Shown: positions 45,921 to 60,465, counted from the stretch's first letter. The stretch: DNA of 64,000 nt from Lutjanus erythropterus (GCA_020091685.1 CM034597.1:4536532-4600531); one strand, 5' to 3'. Numbers and translations are program-made. The notes: generated by a model from the sequence alone, not told the origin.

Positions 45921-48390
45921 CAGCCTCCACACAAACAGTCCTAATATCTGCTGCTGGCAGTCTGATTCTGATCTGGTCAGTTTTTCTTCAAATGTGAGAA
46001 TATTTTGATGAAAGCAGACCTCACTAGCTAAGAGAGACAACCTTGCAGGGGACAGTGGGCATCTGTGGAGAGCTCCTTGCGCCTTACACTGACCCACAAC
46101 TCAGACCTACGGGAGTTCTCGTTCTGTGTTCCTGAGTCATTGTCCTGGATTGTCCATTGACCCGCGGTGCAGGTCCAGCAGTGCTGGAGCCTGCAGCTAG
46201 CAGCAGCCTCCAGCCTCAGGTGCTTCGTCAAGTGAAAAGGTGATAAAAGCAATTAAGCAACAGTGCGGCTTGGCAGTAAAAAGAAACAGGTCAATGTCAG
46301 TAGCCACTACTGCAGCAGAAAGACAGAAAAGAAAGTTAATCAAGATTTTGTGTTTGTGTGTTAGTCGGTGCTTCGGTGTCTAGCTAGTGCGCAAGTGCCT
46401 TAAATCTGCATTTTTTCTAATGACCAGAGGGGGGCAACTTCACTGGTTGCAAAAAGAAGCCTGATTGTATGTACTCTTATGGCAAAATTTTGAGTAAAAT
46501 AGATCGTAAAGCAAGGTACGCTTTAGGGTGAAGCTACCATGTGATTGACAAGTCATTCTCACTCAGTCTGTCCAGTGCAACACACAAGGCTCACAAAATT
46601 CAGTTAAAACTGTCAAACTAGACAGTGATCAAATATGAAGCAAAATCCAGTCACTAGATTGCCTATTTCTGCCTCAAATATTTTCAGAAATATATTTTAA
46701 AGTTCTGTATAACTGTACTACATCACAGGTTTCTTTGCTTTGATTGGTTGTGGGTCACGTTTCATGGCTCTGATCAGTTGTAGGTCTATCCAATTGCATC
46801 CAGAGGCATTTTAATGTTCTGTTTTACTGTAATATTAGAAACTTTGTGGCTGGGCAGGTCACAGTACTTTTCCTGCTGAACAGATCAGTCAGAGAATTTG
46901 GACATTTTTGCACGTTTTTGTTGTGCAGCTTCAATCAAATACAGGTTATTTCTTTGATGGAAAATCCTTTTTTTTTTTTGCAAACATGAGAAGCAAGAAC
47001 CTGTGAGATCCAGGTCAAGAGTTGCTCACTTACTGTCTGCTGTCTGAGCTGCAGAGAACGATAGCTGCGGTTTTCCCAGAGAGCTGATCCAGCCTGGGAA
47101 TCACAAGTGGCTTTGCGTGTTTGAACAGACTAAGAGGACTGAAAGAAACATCTTTCAGTCATCCTGAAACCCTATAACCTCTATCTTGTCTCAGATGACG
47201 TGGTCCCAACTAATAACTACAGAGACCTGAATCTTCAACACGCTCCGTGACAATAGAGCAAAGCTGGTTACGCATGTAGGATTTTGTACCCCTCCCAAGA
47301 CACCTGATATTCATGCATGAGCTCTGAGAGGGCAGTAAATGAAAGGCCTTCACAGTAAATGTAGCTGTTCCAAGGCTACGCACTCGAGAGGAGAGGAATT
47401 ACCCTGCTTTTTAAAGTAGACTCTACAACCTAATCCACTCTGACTCAGAGAAAACTGAGATTGGTTATTTATGTTAAACGGGCAATCTTAGCCTCAATGC
47501 TAAAACACAACGAGAGCTGATCTGCTGTCAGTCAAAGTGTTGACGCGCAGGATAATGCTATACTGACTGTCCACTCCTGTCAGTCATTCTGCCCCGCCTC
47601 TTCTTTTTTATCAGGTTTCTGGGAGGAGAGACGGTAACACAACCCTCCTCTCATCTCTACAGGGAACATGGACCCATGTCACCACTGCAAGCTGCAGTTT
47701 AGAATACTAGGATTTAGTGATTACACTGTAAATATAAGTTTATCTTTGTTTTAACTAAAAAAAAGTGTCCTGCTTTAAAGTTTCAGGTTGACTGAATTTG
47801 AAAAGACAAGTTAAGTTAATTCTGTTATGATTCCAGTCAAATAAACTTCAGTTGTGCTTGAGAAAACATGCTCAATAAGCTCATGATATAAAGCTGAACT
47901 GACAACTGTTCAGTCGCACTGACAAATATTACAAAAACAAATTTGATTTCCTTTTACATTTTCTCAGTTTGAAGAGTCAGTTCTTCATTTCACACAAAGA
48001 ACTTTGAGCTGCAGCTGCTCCACTTTGGAGACACTTTGTTTAAGCATTGACACAAAGACAATATGTGAAACTGCTCTCGGTTAATTTATCACATTTTAAG
48101 TGTAAGGGGGTGGGAACTGAATGGGAACTTTCATCACGGTTTGCAGTGTTTTAATTATTGTGAAAACAAGCAACCATGACTTATCTTGAAATGTGTCAGA
48201 GACACACAGCAAGATTTTATGTGTTTTCTTTGAACTATAAAAAGACAGGTCTTAACAAAGATTTAACTCTCAGACAATGCATGCTGGGAAGTCTGCTAAT
48301 ATGCTGATCATGTTTCTTTATAAACTTAAGGGAGAAATCTGTGATATATTTACTGTAATACATCATAAAATGACCATAATATGTCATCAG
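45921..48390. other. Intronic DNA; uninterrupted GATTGGTTGTAGG repeat at 46540-46860
   Basis: 46540-46860 carries TTTGATTGGTTGTGGGTCAC and CAGTTGTAGGTCTATCCAAT. It is homologous to the flanks of the hAT insertion at 34784. The remainder is unrecognised. Confidence 0.45.
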
Positions 48391-48880
48391 TGTTGGGCAG
48401 TAACATGTTACTGTTATATTACTATTTTTTCCAGTAATAAGTAGTGTAAAGGATTACAAAAATTATATTACAGTTTCAAGTTGAGTTACTATCCTGTGAC
48501 TTGTATGCACAGCACTGTCAGGTGCTGGTCAAAAAGCTAAATGAAGGATGGAGGATGACAGAGGGGGACAGGTATTATCATTATTTTGAGTTAGTTTGTC
48601 TCCTCTAGAGAGAATCTGAGGTGATGGAATCTAGTTTGAAAGTCACTCTCAGAAAAGTCGACTTTGTTTCCACCACAGCCGACATGTGGAGAGCTACAAC
48701 AAAAGATTTCTGGGTGTTAACAGCTCAACTTTGGAGCGCAACAAGGCTGCCAAGATGATACAAAAGTAATACAGCGATATAATGTAACTAATTACTTTGG
48801 ATACCAAGTAATAAGATAAATAATATTACTTTTTAATTGAGTAATAAGTAACTTGTTACACTTTCTTAGAAACTTGTGCA
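48391..48880. mobile_element. TGTTGGGCAGTAACATGTTAC-type repeat
   Basis: Starts AGTGTTGGGCAGTAACATG and ends with GTAATAAGTAACTTGTTACA. This matches the fish repeat whose ends read TGTTGGGAGTAACGCGTTAC. Inverted ends are recognisable but worn. Confidence 0.6.
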
Positions 48881-51800
48881 TCATATGGTCATCAGAGATC
48901 AAGGAAACATATTAAATTGAAATACTCACTTTATTTGACCTGACCTGAATGCTACAGATGTAATGTCCCTTTGAAATTATGTTTTGTATGTTTGTTTCAC
49001 ATTAATCAGAGTTCAAATTAATGCATGAATTTTTGCAGAATGATTAAGCATCCCTTTATAGGTCTAAGGAAATTATTAATTATCTTTCAAAAGTTGTAGA
49101 TATTTATAACTGTTAAATTGAGCGGAATGTTAATGGAGTTTGGCAGGCAGTGAGACAGGCAGCCACTTAAGTCATCGTCCAGAGTGTGTTATTTCAGAGC
49201 AGTGGGCTTTTGTTTTCAGGATAACAGGCTGAACTTTACATTGAGAACTGACTGTTAGGAACAGTTAATCAGCTTGTTGTGGAAGATGCTTGTTATTGTC
49301 AGTTTTACATGGTTGCATGTACCCTGTGCTCCTGCAGAGCTCCTGCTGAGCTTCTGCAGCCACCCAATATATACAGTATATGGCTCTAAATTGCTATTTG
49401 GACTGCTGTACTCACCTTTAATATCGAGTTGATTGAAAACTGTACTCATTTAACTTATTTCAAGTCAAAAGATCAGAAAGTTATAAGACCTCACATTCAT
49501 ATGTTCAAAAAATAAATCTAGATATTTTAGGTTTAACTTATATAAAACTTCTCTACTTAGTCAAGTTACTGAGAAAAGATGAGTTGATTCCATCAAATTC
49601 CTGTGTGATTTTTTTTACAATGTTGAAAATATGATCATAAAAAAAACAATATTATGTAACTTGATATAAACATTCCACGCTGGTTTGGAACTCACTTTGA
49701 ACTCTCAAACCATGCAAGATTCTTCCTAATACGACAGTCCATCATTTTGCACAAGCTTAACAGCCTCACAAACAGCACCTCAGACAACCTCTAATATTCA
49801 GCTCAGCTCAGACTCTTCGTTGAGCGCTCGAGTAATTCACTTTCACTTCATTCAGTTGAGGAAGTGGATTTTCTTCACTCTCAAAAAGGGAAGTACTTTG
49901 CCCTAAAAGGCTTCTTATATCAAATCCATGGAGAGTCTATTGAGAAGGTAGACTGCTCCATTATTAGGTGAGCTGCATTTTCAATTTATACTTTGAATTG
50001 AGTCAACTGTGAAGTGAATGGATCCAGAGGTGAGTCTCGGAGCTGCGTCCCTCTTGAGTAAGGTAAGGCTTTGCTGACGGCTGAGGAAGAACAGCTTCAG
50101 TGTTAGTACTGTACTGATACTAATGCAGTGGTGCTGGATGCCAGAATCACATCAGGGTTAAATATTAATATCTTCAACAAAGGCATGTCAACAATCAAAC
50201 CAATTCCCTTTCTTCAAAAAATGATTTTAGATCTCTCCAAAACAGAAACACATTGCTTCTGGCCCTCGATATTAAAGGGCAACTTCAGTATTTTACAACC
50301 TAGACCATATTTTCCCATGTTTTTGTTTGTTTTTGTCTATACGACTAATTTTGAGACATTGAGGCCTCAAAAATAGAGGTGACACCAATTTAGAATAATT
50401 CGTCCCTCTAGTGTAAACCTCTGACATAAAGTAACATTCATCAGTTTTCTTTCATTCTGTTATTTTTTGCCATGCCCCTAAAAGAAAACTGACATGGCAG
50501 ATTTTACAAAATGCATGCCCCTTTCCTTTAAAACTTTCCTTAAGAAACGGGAATTTGTCATCCTGATGGAAACAGCAGATTTTTAGAGTCATATCGAGCT
50601 TATACATGCTGTACTATGTCAGAAACAGGTTGTGATAATGAAAAAGGGAAGAAAAAAGGTGTGAAAATTGGTCAGAAATCAGGAGGAATACAGGAGAACA
50701 TTGATCCCGGGAGGAAAAGGGGAAAGGGGAAGGGAAAAAGGGAGAGTTGGTAAGTATGCTAATGGGGACAATTTCTGAAACTGTTGTTACCTATGAACTT
50801 TAATTATTTAAATGTCATACATACTTACTGTACATACGTGTAGGCTATGCAGACAGGATTAAGGATGGTTGCTAAAAGCTTCGTGTTGGGCAATTTGTCT
50901 AATTAGCATAATGAGCAAATCAATTGAAAAAGTCTGTGCTTGTGATGTCCACAAATCCAAAATATGTCCAAGTATTGTTATCAGCATCAGCAATGTTGGC
51001 ATATCAGAAATTGACAAAAATATCATTACCGTGAAATAAAATTACACATATAATATTACTGATAGTTCATGTAGGCCACATCGCCCACCCCTAGGATAAA
51101 GGTATGTAACTGTTATAAAACCTTATGCTAGTTAGCCTAATTGCCATCAAGCTAACATCAGCTAACTGATTTGCTTGTAGTTGGTTAGCCAGCTGAACAG
51201 CTTAGCATTTAGCCTCCTCAATGCAAGGATAGTTTTTTTATTGTTATGTTACTGTGCTGGTAGTATAACAGTAACATCATAGGCTACTAGTGCTATTTTT
51301 GTTTTTCATTAAATATGGTGTTATCAATGATATCCTAATAAGCTCATGACAATAGGGCTAGAAATGTTTTCTTATATTTTATATGCACTATGCAATTCAT
51401 TAACATTCATATAAACTTACTATGGGGAACTTTAATTCCCTTGTTATTTTGCCTGATAATAAGCTAATTATGTTAATTACACAAACTGCCCAACAGGCAA
51501 CTCTTAGCAACCAAGTTAAATTTCATCCGCTGGGTCTACAGAAGATATTTCAATCATAAAAGTAGACAGGAAACACCATTAAATTTCTAGTAGACTATAA
51601 GTAGGAGTAAGCTGTACTTGGGAGTGTCTCGATCACTACAGTGGGTGGGGTGAGAATTAGAAAGTGAGTTTTCAGCAGCTGGCAGAGTAATCACAGAGCC
51701 ACAGTCGTATTGATCTCAAGCCCAATCAGCCCCTCACAGGTGGATGATGGTCATTCTGTGCTGCAGGAGGGAAAAGAACTTGAGTTAATGTTTAATATGC

Positions 51801-52950
51801 TGTTATGGGCAGTAAAGACTGCAGCATGGGTCTGTCTCGGCTCAGAGTCGGGGTGTAAAGAAGCCTGTAGAACAACAGACTGAACACACTGAGCTCATTG
51901 TTCTGCTGTGATGTGACAGTCTGTGTAATGCAGACTTTGTGCAGCTGTGTCTGCATTAGGATACAAGTGATTGGTTACTTTCAGACTGTGTCAGGCTGAA
52001 GTCGAGCTGATGGTTCTGTGAGTCTACTATCAACCTTTGACTAAATAAAAGATTGGAGTTTACTTTTTGACTTCAACACAGACTCTCCGAATGAATAACC
52101 CTTCTCCTCTAGGTGTCAGATTTTTGGGTGTCACATTGTGCCTGGTGTCTGTACACGCAGCTCCCTGACTGCCTGCAGGCCTGTAAATCCAGTCTACCTG
52201 TGTAAAGACCTACTTTCTGTATACACCTCCAACCCCACCCGATGCTACGCTCAACCCCACTCCTGTCACCATCAGCCTGATCAGGTTTCCCTGCGCGCTC
52301 ACAGACCTGTGGCTGCTGCATTACAACCAAAAAACAAAAACAAAAAACACCCAGGTCCATAGAGCTAACGGTCTCTGCAGAGTTGGTGCTAGTGCTAGTA
52401 GTTTCTTTTAAAAAGTTGTGGATAAAGTCGCTGTGGCACCTTAGATCAATGCTGCTGCACGTTTCCAACAGTGAGCAGGTTTCCTGCTGATGTTGGCGCG
52501 ATGGAAGTTCAGGATGGTCCTAGGAAGGAGAATTCCCCTGACGAAGGTTTGCAGTCCTGCTGCAGACAGACAGGCACTTTGCAGCCTGACACGACAGATG
52601 AGGATCACTTTCACTCAGGATTTTCCCAGACTGACTGTGGCTGCGAGGGAATACTTCACACATGAAATAATTCTAGTCATGATGCAGGTTTTTGGCAGAA
52701 AGATGATACAGTTTTATTATGTGCTGTACTGAACATTGTATCTATGCTGTGGTAAATTACATGTAATAGGCTGATATAAATTTAAATGCAACAATGTCAA
52801 AACACAAAGAGAATGAGATGCATCCATATACACTGCTGAGGAGCCAGCCCTCCCTATGAGCCAACTAACCTGCTGCTTAGGGCCTCGAAGCCACCAGGGG
52901 GCCCCCAAACTCATGCATCCTTTGCTATATTAACTGACCATCTGACCTGG
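48881..52950. other. Intronic DNA with scattered repeat debris
   Basis: 50640-50760 (GGAGGAATACAGGAGAACAT, then GGGAAAAAGGGAGAGTTGG) resembles the right end of 43998..44930. 51040-51100 has CACATCGCCCACCCCTAG, an end of the GGGTTGGGCGAT family. No exons seen. Confidence 0.4.
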
Positions 52951-52953
52951 CAA

Positions 52954-53010
52954 CAGAGGTGGCAAAAGTCCACATTTCTTCAGTAAGCTACTATAATATG
53001 GTTATTTTCT
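52954..53010 (+). mobile_element. Left-end fragment of the CAGAGGTGGCAAAAGT MITE
   Basis: CAGAGGTGGCAAAAGTCCAC is identical to the start of 12041..12855 over the first 16 bases. Only about 50 bp are preserved. Confidence 0.5.
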
Positions 53011-54036
53011 TATGAGGTAGAGCTGGGATTTCCTTTATATCTGAATGCCATCTAAATGCATCACAGCTCCGTGGACCAGCACTAGTGGTATTGCTAGCCT
53101 TTCGCTGAAGCCCAGACCTGCCATTTGAGTACAACTTGGACTGACCATAAACGACCCAAGGGCCCTGCTATGTGTTGCGAGCTCCCAGTGTTGTCATCAA
53201 CAGAGTCCAAAACTGGCAACCAGTGATGTGCAAACATGGTGGTTCAAAGTAATTTCAAAGTGAGTGAGTTGAGTGTTTCAGTGAGTGTATTTAATTAGCA
53301 GTAAAAGAGCTGCAGCCCATCATTTATAAATAAACAAAATGGCTGAGGATTATAACTGCATACAAGAGCTGCTCCTGAATATTTCACTGTCTGTCCACTG
53401 CAAGGCTGGGCCCTCAAACCTTTCCTGCTTAGGGCGCTGAGATAAATAGTATTTTTCATTCTGGGCCCCATTCATTTTTTTCTGTCTGAGTGACTGATGG
53501 GGAAACAAATTTTTGAAATTGGTCCAGTATTGAGGGGGGAGCACTGCAGCCGTCAGCCGGTGAAATGAGCTGCAATCCCTGTGAGCAACTGCACACTGTC
53601 AAAAGAGGCCCGTGAAAAGTGCCTGTTTTCACCACTGACAGGCTCAGATTGATATTCTAAGTGTCTGACAACATTATGGAAAGGATCCCTGCAGAGACAG
53701 ACCTTTTTGTTAAAGAGTAAGATATGTTTTGTTTGACCAGAAATGGTTGTTTTATCGCTCTCACTGCAGCCACCAAACTCCATTTACAAAAAGAGTCATT
53801 TTATCATCATCGTCTTCATTCACACCTGACGGAAACAAAATAGAACCACCTAAACCGTCCTGTTTTATCTTTCCACTGTTTCAGCAATCACTAACTCTGA
53901 TCTGATATTTTCATAACTAGACCTTTTCATACCTTTTTTTTAATGTAATCAAATAGCACATTAATAATATTTTTCCATCATTTTGAATCATTTTTTAATT
54001 TAAAAAAAATCACAATTCTCTACTTTCAGCTTCTTA
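53011..54036. other. Intronic DNA, nothing clear
   Basis: AGGGCC-rich words near 53150 and 53430 hint at decayed hAT-type ends. No boundaries can be given. Confidence 0.35.
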
Positions 54037-54711
54037 AATCTCTTGGACAATAAACTGAATGTTTTGGAGCTGTGGACAAACCAAGATATTTGAGGACGTC
54101 ATCTTGAACTTTGGGAAACACTGATCAACATTTACTTTTGACATTTTCTGGTATTTTATGGACCAAACAACTTATTGATTACTGGAGAAAATGGTTAACA
54201 GATTAACCAATGATAAAAACAATATTACAAGGAATAATGGGTCTAAACATGTTTGGACCTGTTTTTGAATCAACAACATTGTGATAGGATTAAATAATTG
54301 ATTAATCATTTTGAGTAATTTTTTTTTAATAGAAAAAAAGTACAGTATCTCTGATTTCAGCTTCTTAAATATGAATATTTTCTGGTTTCTTTCCTCCTCT
54401 CCGACAGTAAACTGAATATCTTTGAGTTGTGGACAAAACAAGACATTTGAGGACGTCATCTCGGACTTTGATCAACATTTTCCACCATTTCATGAACCAA
54501 ACAACTGATTGATTAATTGAGAAAATAACCCTGTGATTAATAAATGATTAAAATAATTGTCAAAACCACTGTATTAGACTATACTTTATACTGAGGTAAT
54601 CCAAAAGTAATGGAAACTAACATTACTTTAATATTGTGATACTTGGTTTACATTTTTAACAGGTAATTACTAACTGTATCAGAATACTTTTTAAAGTAAC
54701 ATTCCCAACTA
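54037..54711 (-). repeat. Composite repeat, copy A (reversed)
   Basis: Contains, in reverse, the inner-element blocks GACAGTAAACTGAATATCTT, GAGGACGTCATC and GATTAATTGAGAAAATAA, present twice in tandem (about 54050 and 54400). It ends with the outer-element terminus AAAGTAACATTCCCAACT. Same family as copies B-E. Confidence 0.7.
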
Positions 54712-55407
54712 GAGTTGGGTGATATGCTAAAATTTTCCAAATGATCATCATCCCCCCTCCCACCTCCTCCCGTCCTCTTGGGTCTCAGCTGGGAGATGTG
54801 CACTAGCGGCAAATTCAGTATATTACACATACTGTGTACATTCACTACGTACAATAGACAAAATAAACTCATGAAGTGTTTTGAAATTATGTTCTCACAC
54901 TTATTTTTCATTTTAAACCATATTTTATTTTCCAGTACAATTGTTCACCTTCTGAATTCAAGTTTCTCTCTTTTATCGAATAAAGACGACCTTAATTGGC
55001 TTGGTAACGCCTCGGAAAACACATTTCATTTAAACTCAACAGAAAAACATGTAAAACTCACCAAAACTGTCTTTGTTAGTCTGTCTACTCTTCCAACAAT
55101 CACCAACTCTGGTTTGGTCAAAATAAATCCTTAATTCACCGCTTGAAAAGAGTTTAAAGAGTCTGATTCTGCAGGCTGTTTTCCTCTCACTCGTCACCCA
55201 GCTCAGTGCACTCATGGTCGGCTGAGTGGGTGTGAACTTCGCCGCTGGATGAGAGCGCAGTGCTGAGCAGAGGCTGTCACTCTGCAGACTATTACATTAG
55301 CAAAATAAAATGACAAATATTACCCTAAAAATCAGCCAATAAGAGCTATCAGCGATGGATTCAGCCCATCATCGATAGATGATATAGTCATCCAATCGCC
55401 CAACCCT
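54712..55407. mobile_element. MITE with (A)GGGTTGGGCGAT ends
   Basis: Left GAGTTGGGTGATATGC and right ATCCAATCGCCCAACCCT form an inverted pair of the common fish type. It abuts copy A of the composite repeat. The open frame at 54778-55134 inside has no recognisable domain. Confidence 0.6.
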
Positions 55408-56511
55408 ATTCTCAACCCTGTCTTTATACATCTGGACTTGTGGATGTAGAACATTCAACAGAAATGAATCATGAAATGACAATAGATAAAATCCATGCAT
55501 GTTTAAAAAAAATGTTTGACTCATTTTTGTACCTTGCTTAATGTTATGATTTGATTTTATTATTTTCAGCTACAGAGACTGCAGCCTTGAAATGTGACCG
55601 TTCAGAGTGGCTTGAAACATCTCCCTGAAACGTGTCAGTGATGATGTACTTTAAAGGTGACAATGGTGAACAAAAGATCAGGAGGTCCTGCAGAGAGATT
55701 TCAGATGGAGTATCACTTCACGTGTGGAATGAATGGCTCACATAAAATGAGTTGAGAATAAAGATTTCTCGCTCTCAGAAGTCCTCTGCTGTCGGACTGA
55801 GAGAATGTATTTCAGTGGTCAGAGCGCTCCCCGTGTTATTTACTGCAGCTCTGCTTTCTTGACCCCAAAGCTGCTTGAAAACAATTATCAGCTTTAGGAG
55901 CAGTTAGCCAATGTCAGCCTTGACAGCCATTTGAGTCCAACCAACCACTGAGAAGACTTTGGCATTCAAGCAAGGCCACAACAGTCGCCTCAGGCCAATG
56001 GTGCTTTCAATAAAGCCAACATTTCAGCAACGTGGAGTGGGCAGACAGAGGGTGACCTGAGAGGCTCTGAACAAAAGACAACAAGTCTCTCCGTGCCATA
56101 TAATTTCTCAAAGACAGCCCTTCCCCATCTCTATCCATCAATTTAATCAAGCAGATGCCCGACCGCCTCTCCGGGGGAGCTGTGTGCTCTTAATAAGATC
56201 TTCTTGGCAAATTAAAAGAGCCAGGGAGTGTCTCAGTGTGAGCAGAGAGGTTGGGCAGGACGAGGCAGAGGGGGAGAGATTTTGGCAGGGCACTGAGAAC
56301 ATTTGCCCAGAGCAGCACCAATTAAAAGCAACAAGCAACTCCCACATGTGCTGTGTACCTTTCTAATGGGGAGACATTTAGTCCAGCAGGAAGAGGAGAA
56401 AACCTACAAGTGATGCTTGGGAAATGTCCACTTAATCTGCTGGAGCACTTGTTGCTCACCACAGTGGACGAGAAACAGAATTCCTGATTTATAATCAATT
56501 TACTGTAAGTG
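55408..56511. other. Intronic DNA, nothing clear
   Basis: 56090-56350 looks unique and GC-moderate. No exon recognised. Confidence 0.35.
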
Positions 56512-56990
56512 TTGGGGAGGTTACTGTAAAAATGTATTCTGATCCAGTTCCTAATCACCTGTTAAAAAATGTAGTCAGAAATGTAATCCAAGAATCACAA
56601 TATTTTAGTGTTTTTAGGGCTGCAACTTATTTCATCGATTCACTGATTAATCAATTCATAATTTTCTCCATTAATCAAGATGACGTCCTCAAATGTCTTC
56701 TTTTGTCCATAAAGCAAAGATATTCAGTTTACTGTCAGAGAGGAGTAAAGAAACCAGAAAATATTCACATTTAAGAAGCTGAAATCAGAGAATTAGGACT
56801 TTCTTTCTTAAAAATGACTAAAAATAACTGACCGACTACCGGAATAGATGCAGAAGTCAGAGAATCAGAGATCAGAGAATTTTGACTTCTTTTTTTTTTA
56901 ATTAAAAAATGAACTTGAACTTGTCAGTTGAAAAATAGGTCCAAACAAGCAGAGCAAATGGACATATATTGTATTGGTTATTTGGTTCAG
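56512..56990 (+). repeat. Composite repeat, copy B
   Basis: Outer start GTGTTGGGGAGGTTACTGTA, then TTTTAGGGCTGCAAC (inner start), then GATGACGTCCTCAAATGTCT, ATATTCAGTTTACTGTCAGA and AAGAAGCTGAAATCAGAGAA. The right side is incomplete. Confidence 0.75.
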
Positions 56991-57246
56991 AAAGACTAAA
57001 GACTTAGACCTGGTCTTAGTGAGAAGAAGACCCAAGCCTAGATGATGTGATCAGCGTTTGGTTGGACCAACTTATTGTAAGACCAGGTGTAAGTCCTGTT
57101 GATGCAGCTGTTACTGTGAAGGCCCTGTGTTTGATTCAGATTATTAAACTATTCAGTGAGCCCCGTATGGAGGCGTCTGCATTTCACACGTTTCTCCACT
57201 CATTTATACAGCTGTATACACACACACACACCCACCCACACACACC

Positions 57247-57298
<52 letters not shown>

Positions 57299-58959
57299 GA
57301 CGCACACGGCTCTGCCAGAGGACTGACCTTCACCCGTTTTCATCAGCAGTTAATAGTTGCATTTCTTATTTATCTCTGCCTGCCTGTGCAATTACACACA
57401 TTTACATCCATGCAAATACTTGGACATATACACACGGAACCACACACACACGCACACACATGCAAACCTAAACCCTCCACATTCACGTTTCCTAATAAGC
57501 CGTTAATAGGAGCTTTTTGAAGCAGAGCCTTTGAAGACGTCTCCTGAGCGCCTCAGTGGCCTGTGCAGTTTGCTCACAGGCCACAGCTTTACAGCTTCAG
57601 CACATATGCATGATAATTAACAATCATGTGTTTGCATTTTTAATTGTGTGTAATACAAAAACTCCCCACCCCCAAAAACCCTCCATCCACACACACGTAC
57701 AAGTAAAGGCCAAAGGACCAGGAGTCTGCATGTGACTCACTCATTACCAAGTCAATTCCATTGGCAGTTGCACGTAATCCATGATAACATTATTGATACT
57801 AATGAGGGAATTTACACAGCAGAACAACAGTAATACATAACAACAGTCACCCCATGTTCCCCCGGTATTCATTTGCATATTTTACCCTCAGCCCAGTATC
57901 CCATATTGGGTAATTCCAAACCTACTGATTTGGAACATTAACATCTTCTACTTCACCTGACGCACCAGATAATTTGTTACACAAAACCATCCTTAAAACC
58001 TGTTTGGAAAAGGGCAAGCACTTTCAAAAAACACTTGGCAGGAGATCTGTCTATCACATCTAACATGGGCTAACTCTATAACTGATGCGATGAAAGTATC
58101 TATGCTAACCTCTTCAGGTATCGCCATTGTTTGTTCAGGGTGAGTAGGTTACATGGATGCTTCTCACTGTCGTCACACCTAAAACTTCACCCGTAGCCCC
58201 TCCTAGAGTGCTGATTGGCCGCACTGCTTTTGGTGCGGACACAAACAGATAACCTGAAGCCTGGCAAGATGGATTCGCTTGTGATTTCGCGAATCCAGCT
58301 GCCTCACAAAGTAATTCAATACCAATGTCACGCCAATTTAGAAAGTACTGAATCTTATTTGTAGCAAAGTGGAAAGTAAGGGCCGGGTTATGGTAGAAAA
58401 AGAACCATTTTGTACAAGACGTTGTCTGACCAAATCAGAAAGGACAGCAGAGTGAAAAGCACCATGGAGAGGGGGGAAATGCTCAAAAAGGGAATAAAGG
58501 CTAACATTTTCACGCAGTCTCCTGAAAGGCATTCATAGTGTTACACTCAGTTGTTTGTATAAAAAGAGCTGAGTTTGTTAAGTTCAAACCTTTGCTCTTT
58601 TCTCACCAGCACACAGCAAGAAGAGTAAAATTAAGCCCCTTTTCCACACAGATGTGCTGGCTTGGCTTGGCACAGCAGGGACTTGCAACTTCATTAAAAC
58701 AGGGCTACCCTCTTGAGAGTGTGTCTTTAAAATGATGATGTGCTTGTCTTGAGTTGAGCACCTGTACAACAGTAGATAAATATGTTTAATTTCTTATTAA
58801 TTCATGCCTCATTATTTTCTTATCTAAAAGCTTTTATTATGAAGCAGCAAAATCAGGAAAGGTTGGGTTTTCATCAGCAGTAACGTAACATCCTGTCAGC
58901 TGAAAGTGAACATGACACAGTCAAATGAAGCAGATACCCGAAAACAGCGACACACAAGA
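56991..58959. other. Intronic DNA with a long CA tract
   Basis: The (CA)n tract is at 57216-57293. 57590-57660 contains AT-rich homeobox-like words (ATGCATGATAATTA). Nothing else was recognised. Confidence 0.4.
57216..57293. repeat. (CA)n/(CCCA)n microsatellite
   Basis: CA units with CCCACCCA interruptions, then about 22 clean CA units. The 157-residue open frame across it is a repeat artefact. Confidence 0.95.
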
Positions 58960-59657
58960 GAAGTTAAACTTCAAACCACAGAGTGAGTTAGACGCTAGAG
59001 AAAAAAATGCTCGACTAGGTGGAAATCACGCCATTTTCTGTCTTTAAATCAATCAATCAATCAATTGCGCACAACAATGGAGGGAACAGCTGGACAAACT
59101 AATAAACGTAATGACAAACATGAAACACTTGACGTTATCTTGGTCTTTGAGAAACACTGATTGGCCATTTTATCACATTTTATCGACCGAACGACTAATT
59201 GATTAAGAGAGAAAATGGTCAAAACAGGAAACAGGTCCAAACGTGACGTACATCCACGTGCTCCACATTTGGACATATTTTTCAAATGACAACATTGTGA
59301 CAGGATTAATTAACTGATTAATTGGTTTTAGTCCTTTTTTAATGTAAAAAAATATCAAAATTCTTGAGTTTTAATCAACATGTTACACCATTTCCTGACA
59401 TTTTATGTATAAAAAAAGGAATCAATTAACTGAGAACATAACTGACCAATTAATCAATGATGAAAATAATCATTACAGCCTAAAACACTATATTTAGCTA
59501 AACATGTTCACTATATTTTATATTGAGGTAATCCAAAAGTAATGGAAAGTAATCACGTTATGTTAACATTATGATTATGTTACTGTCTAAATTTTTTTAC
59601 AGGTTATTTGTTACTATATCCAAATACATTTTTAAACTAATCCTCCCAAACCTGGCT
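58960..59657 (-). repeat. Composite repeat, copy C (reversed)
   Basis: Reads as the reverse of copy D. AAACTTCAAACCACAGAGTG and CAATCAATCAATCAATTGCG match the outer right end near 61340-61430. CAAATACATTTTTAAACTAA and CTCCCAAAC are the reversed outer start. Confidence 0.7.
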
Positions 59658-60072
59658 ACAATAATCACCAAGTTAAACCTCCGCTGAGCTGTAAACCAAT
59701 TCTCACCCTGCAGGAATCTGCAGCACTGTTTTCCACGAGGACCACCGAGTGTCATTCCGTCCTCCGACGCCACTGCAGGTAACTTCCTGACAGATGGCCT
59801 TCACAGCATGACGAGAAAGTTAAAGAAAGTCTCCACATGTTAAAGAGGACAATACTGAACACAGACAGGAGCGTGCTTCAAATCCTCTGACTGAGAACTT
59901 CGCCTAAGTAGATAAATAAAGTAATTCTCAATGTCACCAGCGAGCGAGGCAGAGATCTAGGCAGACGGGAGGGCCAATAGGTAAATAAACAGCTATTCTT
60001 ACACAAGACTGAAATCTCATGGCTTTAATTGCTTCTTTATCAGCCTGCGACACCCAGCCGCTGCACGTCTTG

Positions 60073-60097
60073 CATGTGTGTGCGTGCGTGTGTGTGT
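60073..60097. repeat. (TG)n-type microsatellite
   Basis: TG/CG alternating run. Confidence 0.8.
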
Positions 60098-60465
60098 TTC
60101 TGTCATTGTATCTCCCTGCGCCTCTGTGTACTTAGGCTATATTTGCCAGTATGAGCTTGTGAGCCTGGAAGCTGAGTGTTGGGCCTGTTGTGGGTTGATA
60201 AACAGCGAAGGAAGATGGCAGATATAGTTGAGTCGGAAATCTCTTTACTGCAGGAGCCACTACAGCAGCATCGACCCTCCACTGAATATGCCCTCTTACA
60301 AGAACATACAGTGGATTGGGGAAGGAGAAGCAATCCCTACAACACTTTAATCTGTGTTTATTTGGGTTTAAGGACTGAAATAAGCATGCACAGATCTAAG
60401 AGGGAGATTCACCCAGTGAAATGAAAACCCGCTGAGGAGTTTACTTTCTGTCGTTTCAACAGCAG

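Noticed and set aside
57047-57520. Plus-strand open frame of 157 codons
   Set aside because: Its centre is a His-Thr repeat from the (CA)n tract; the flanks are not protein-like.
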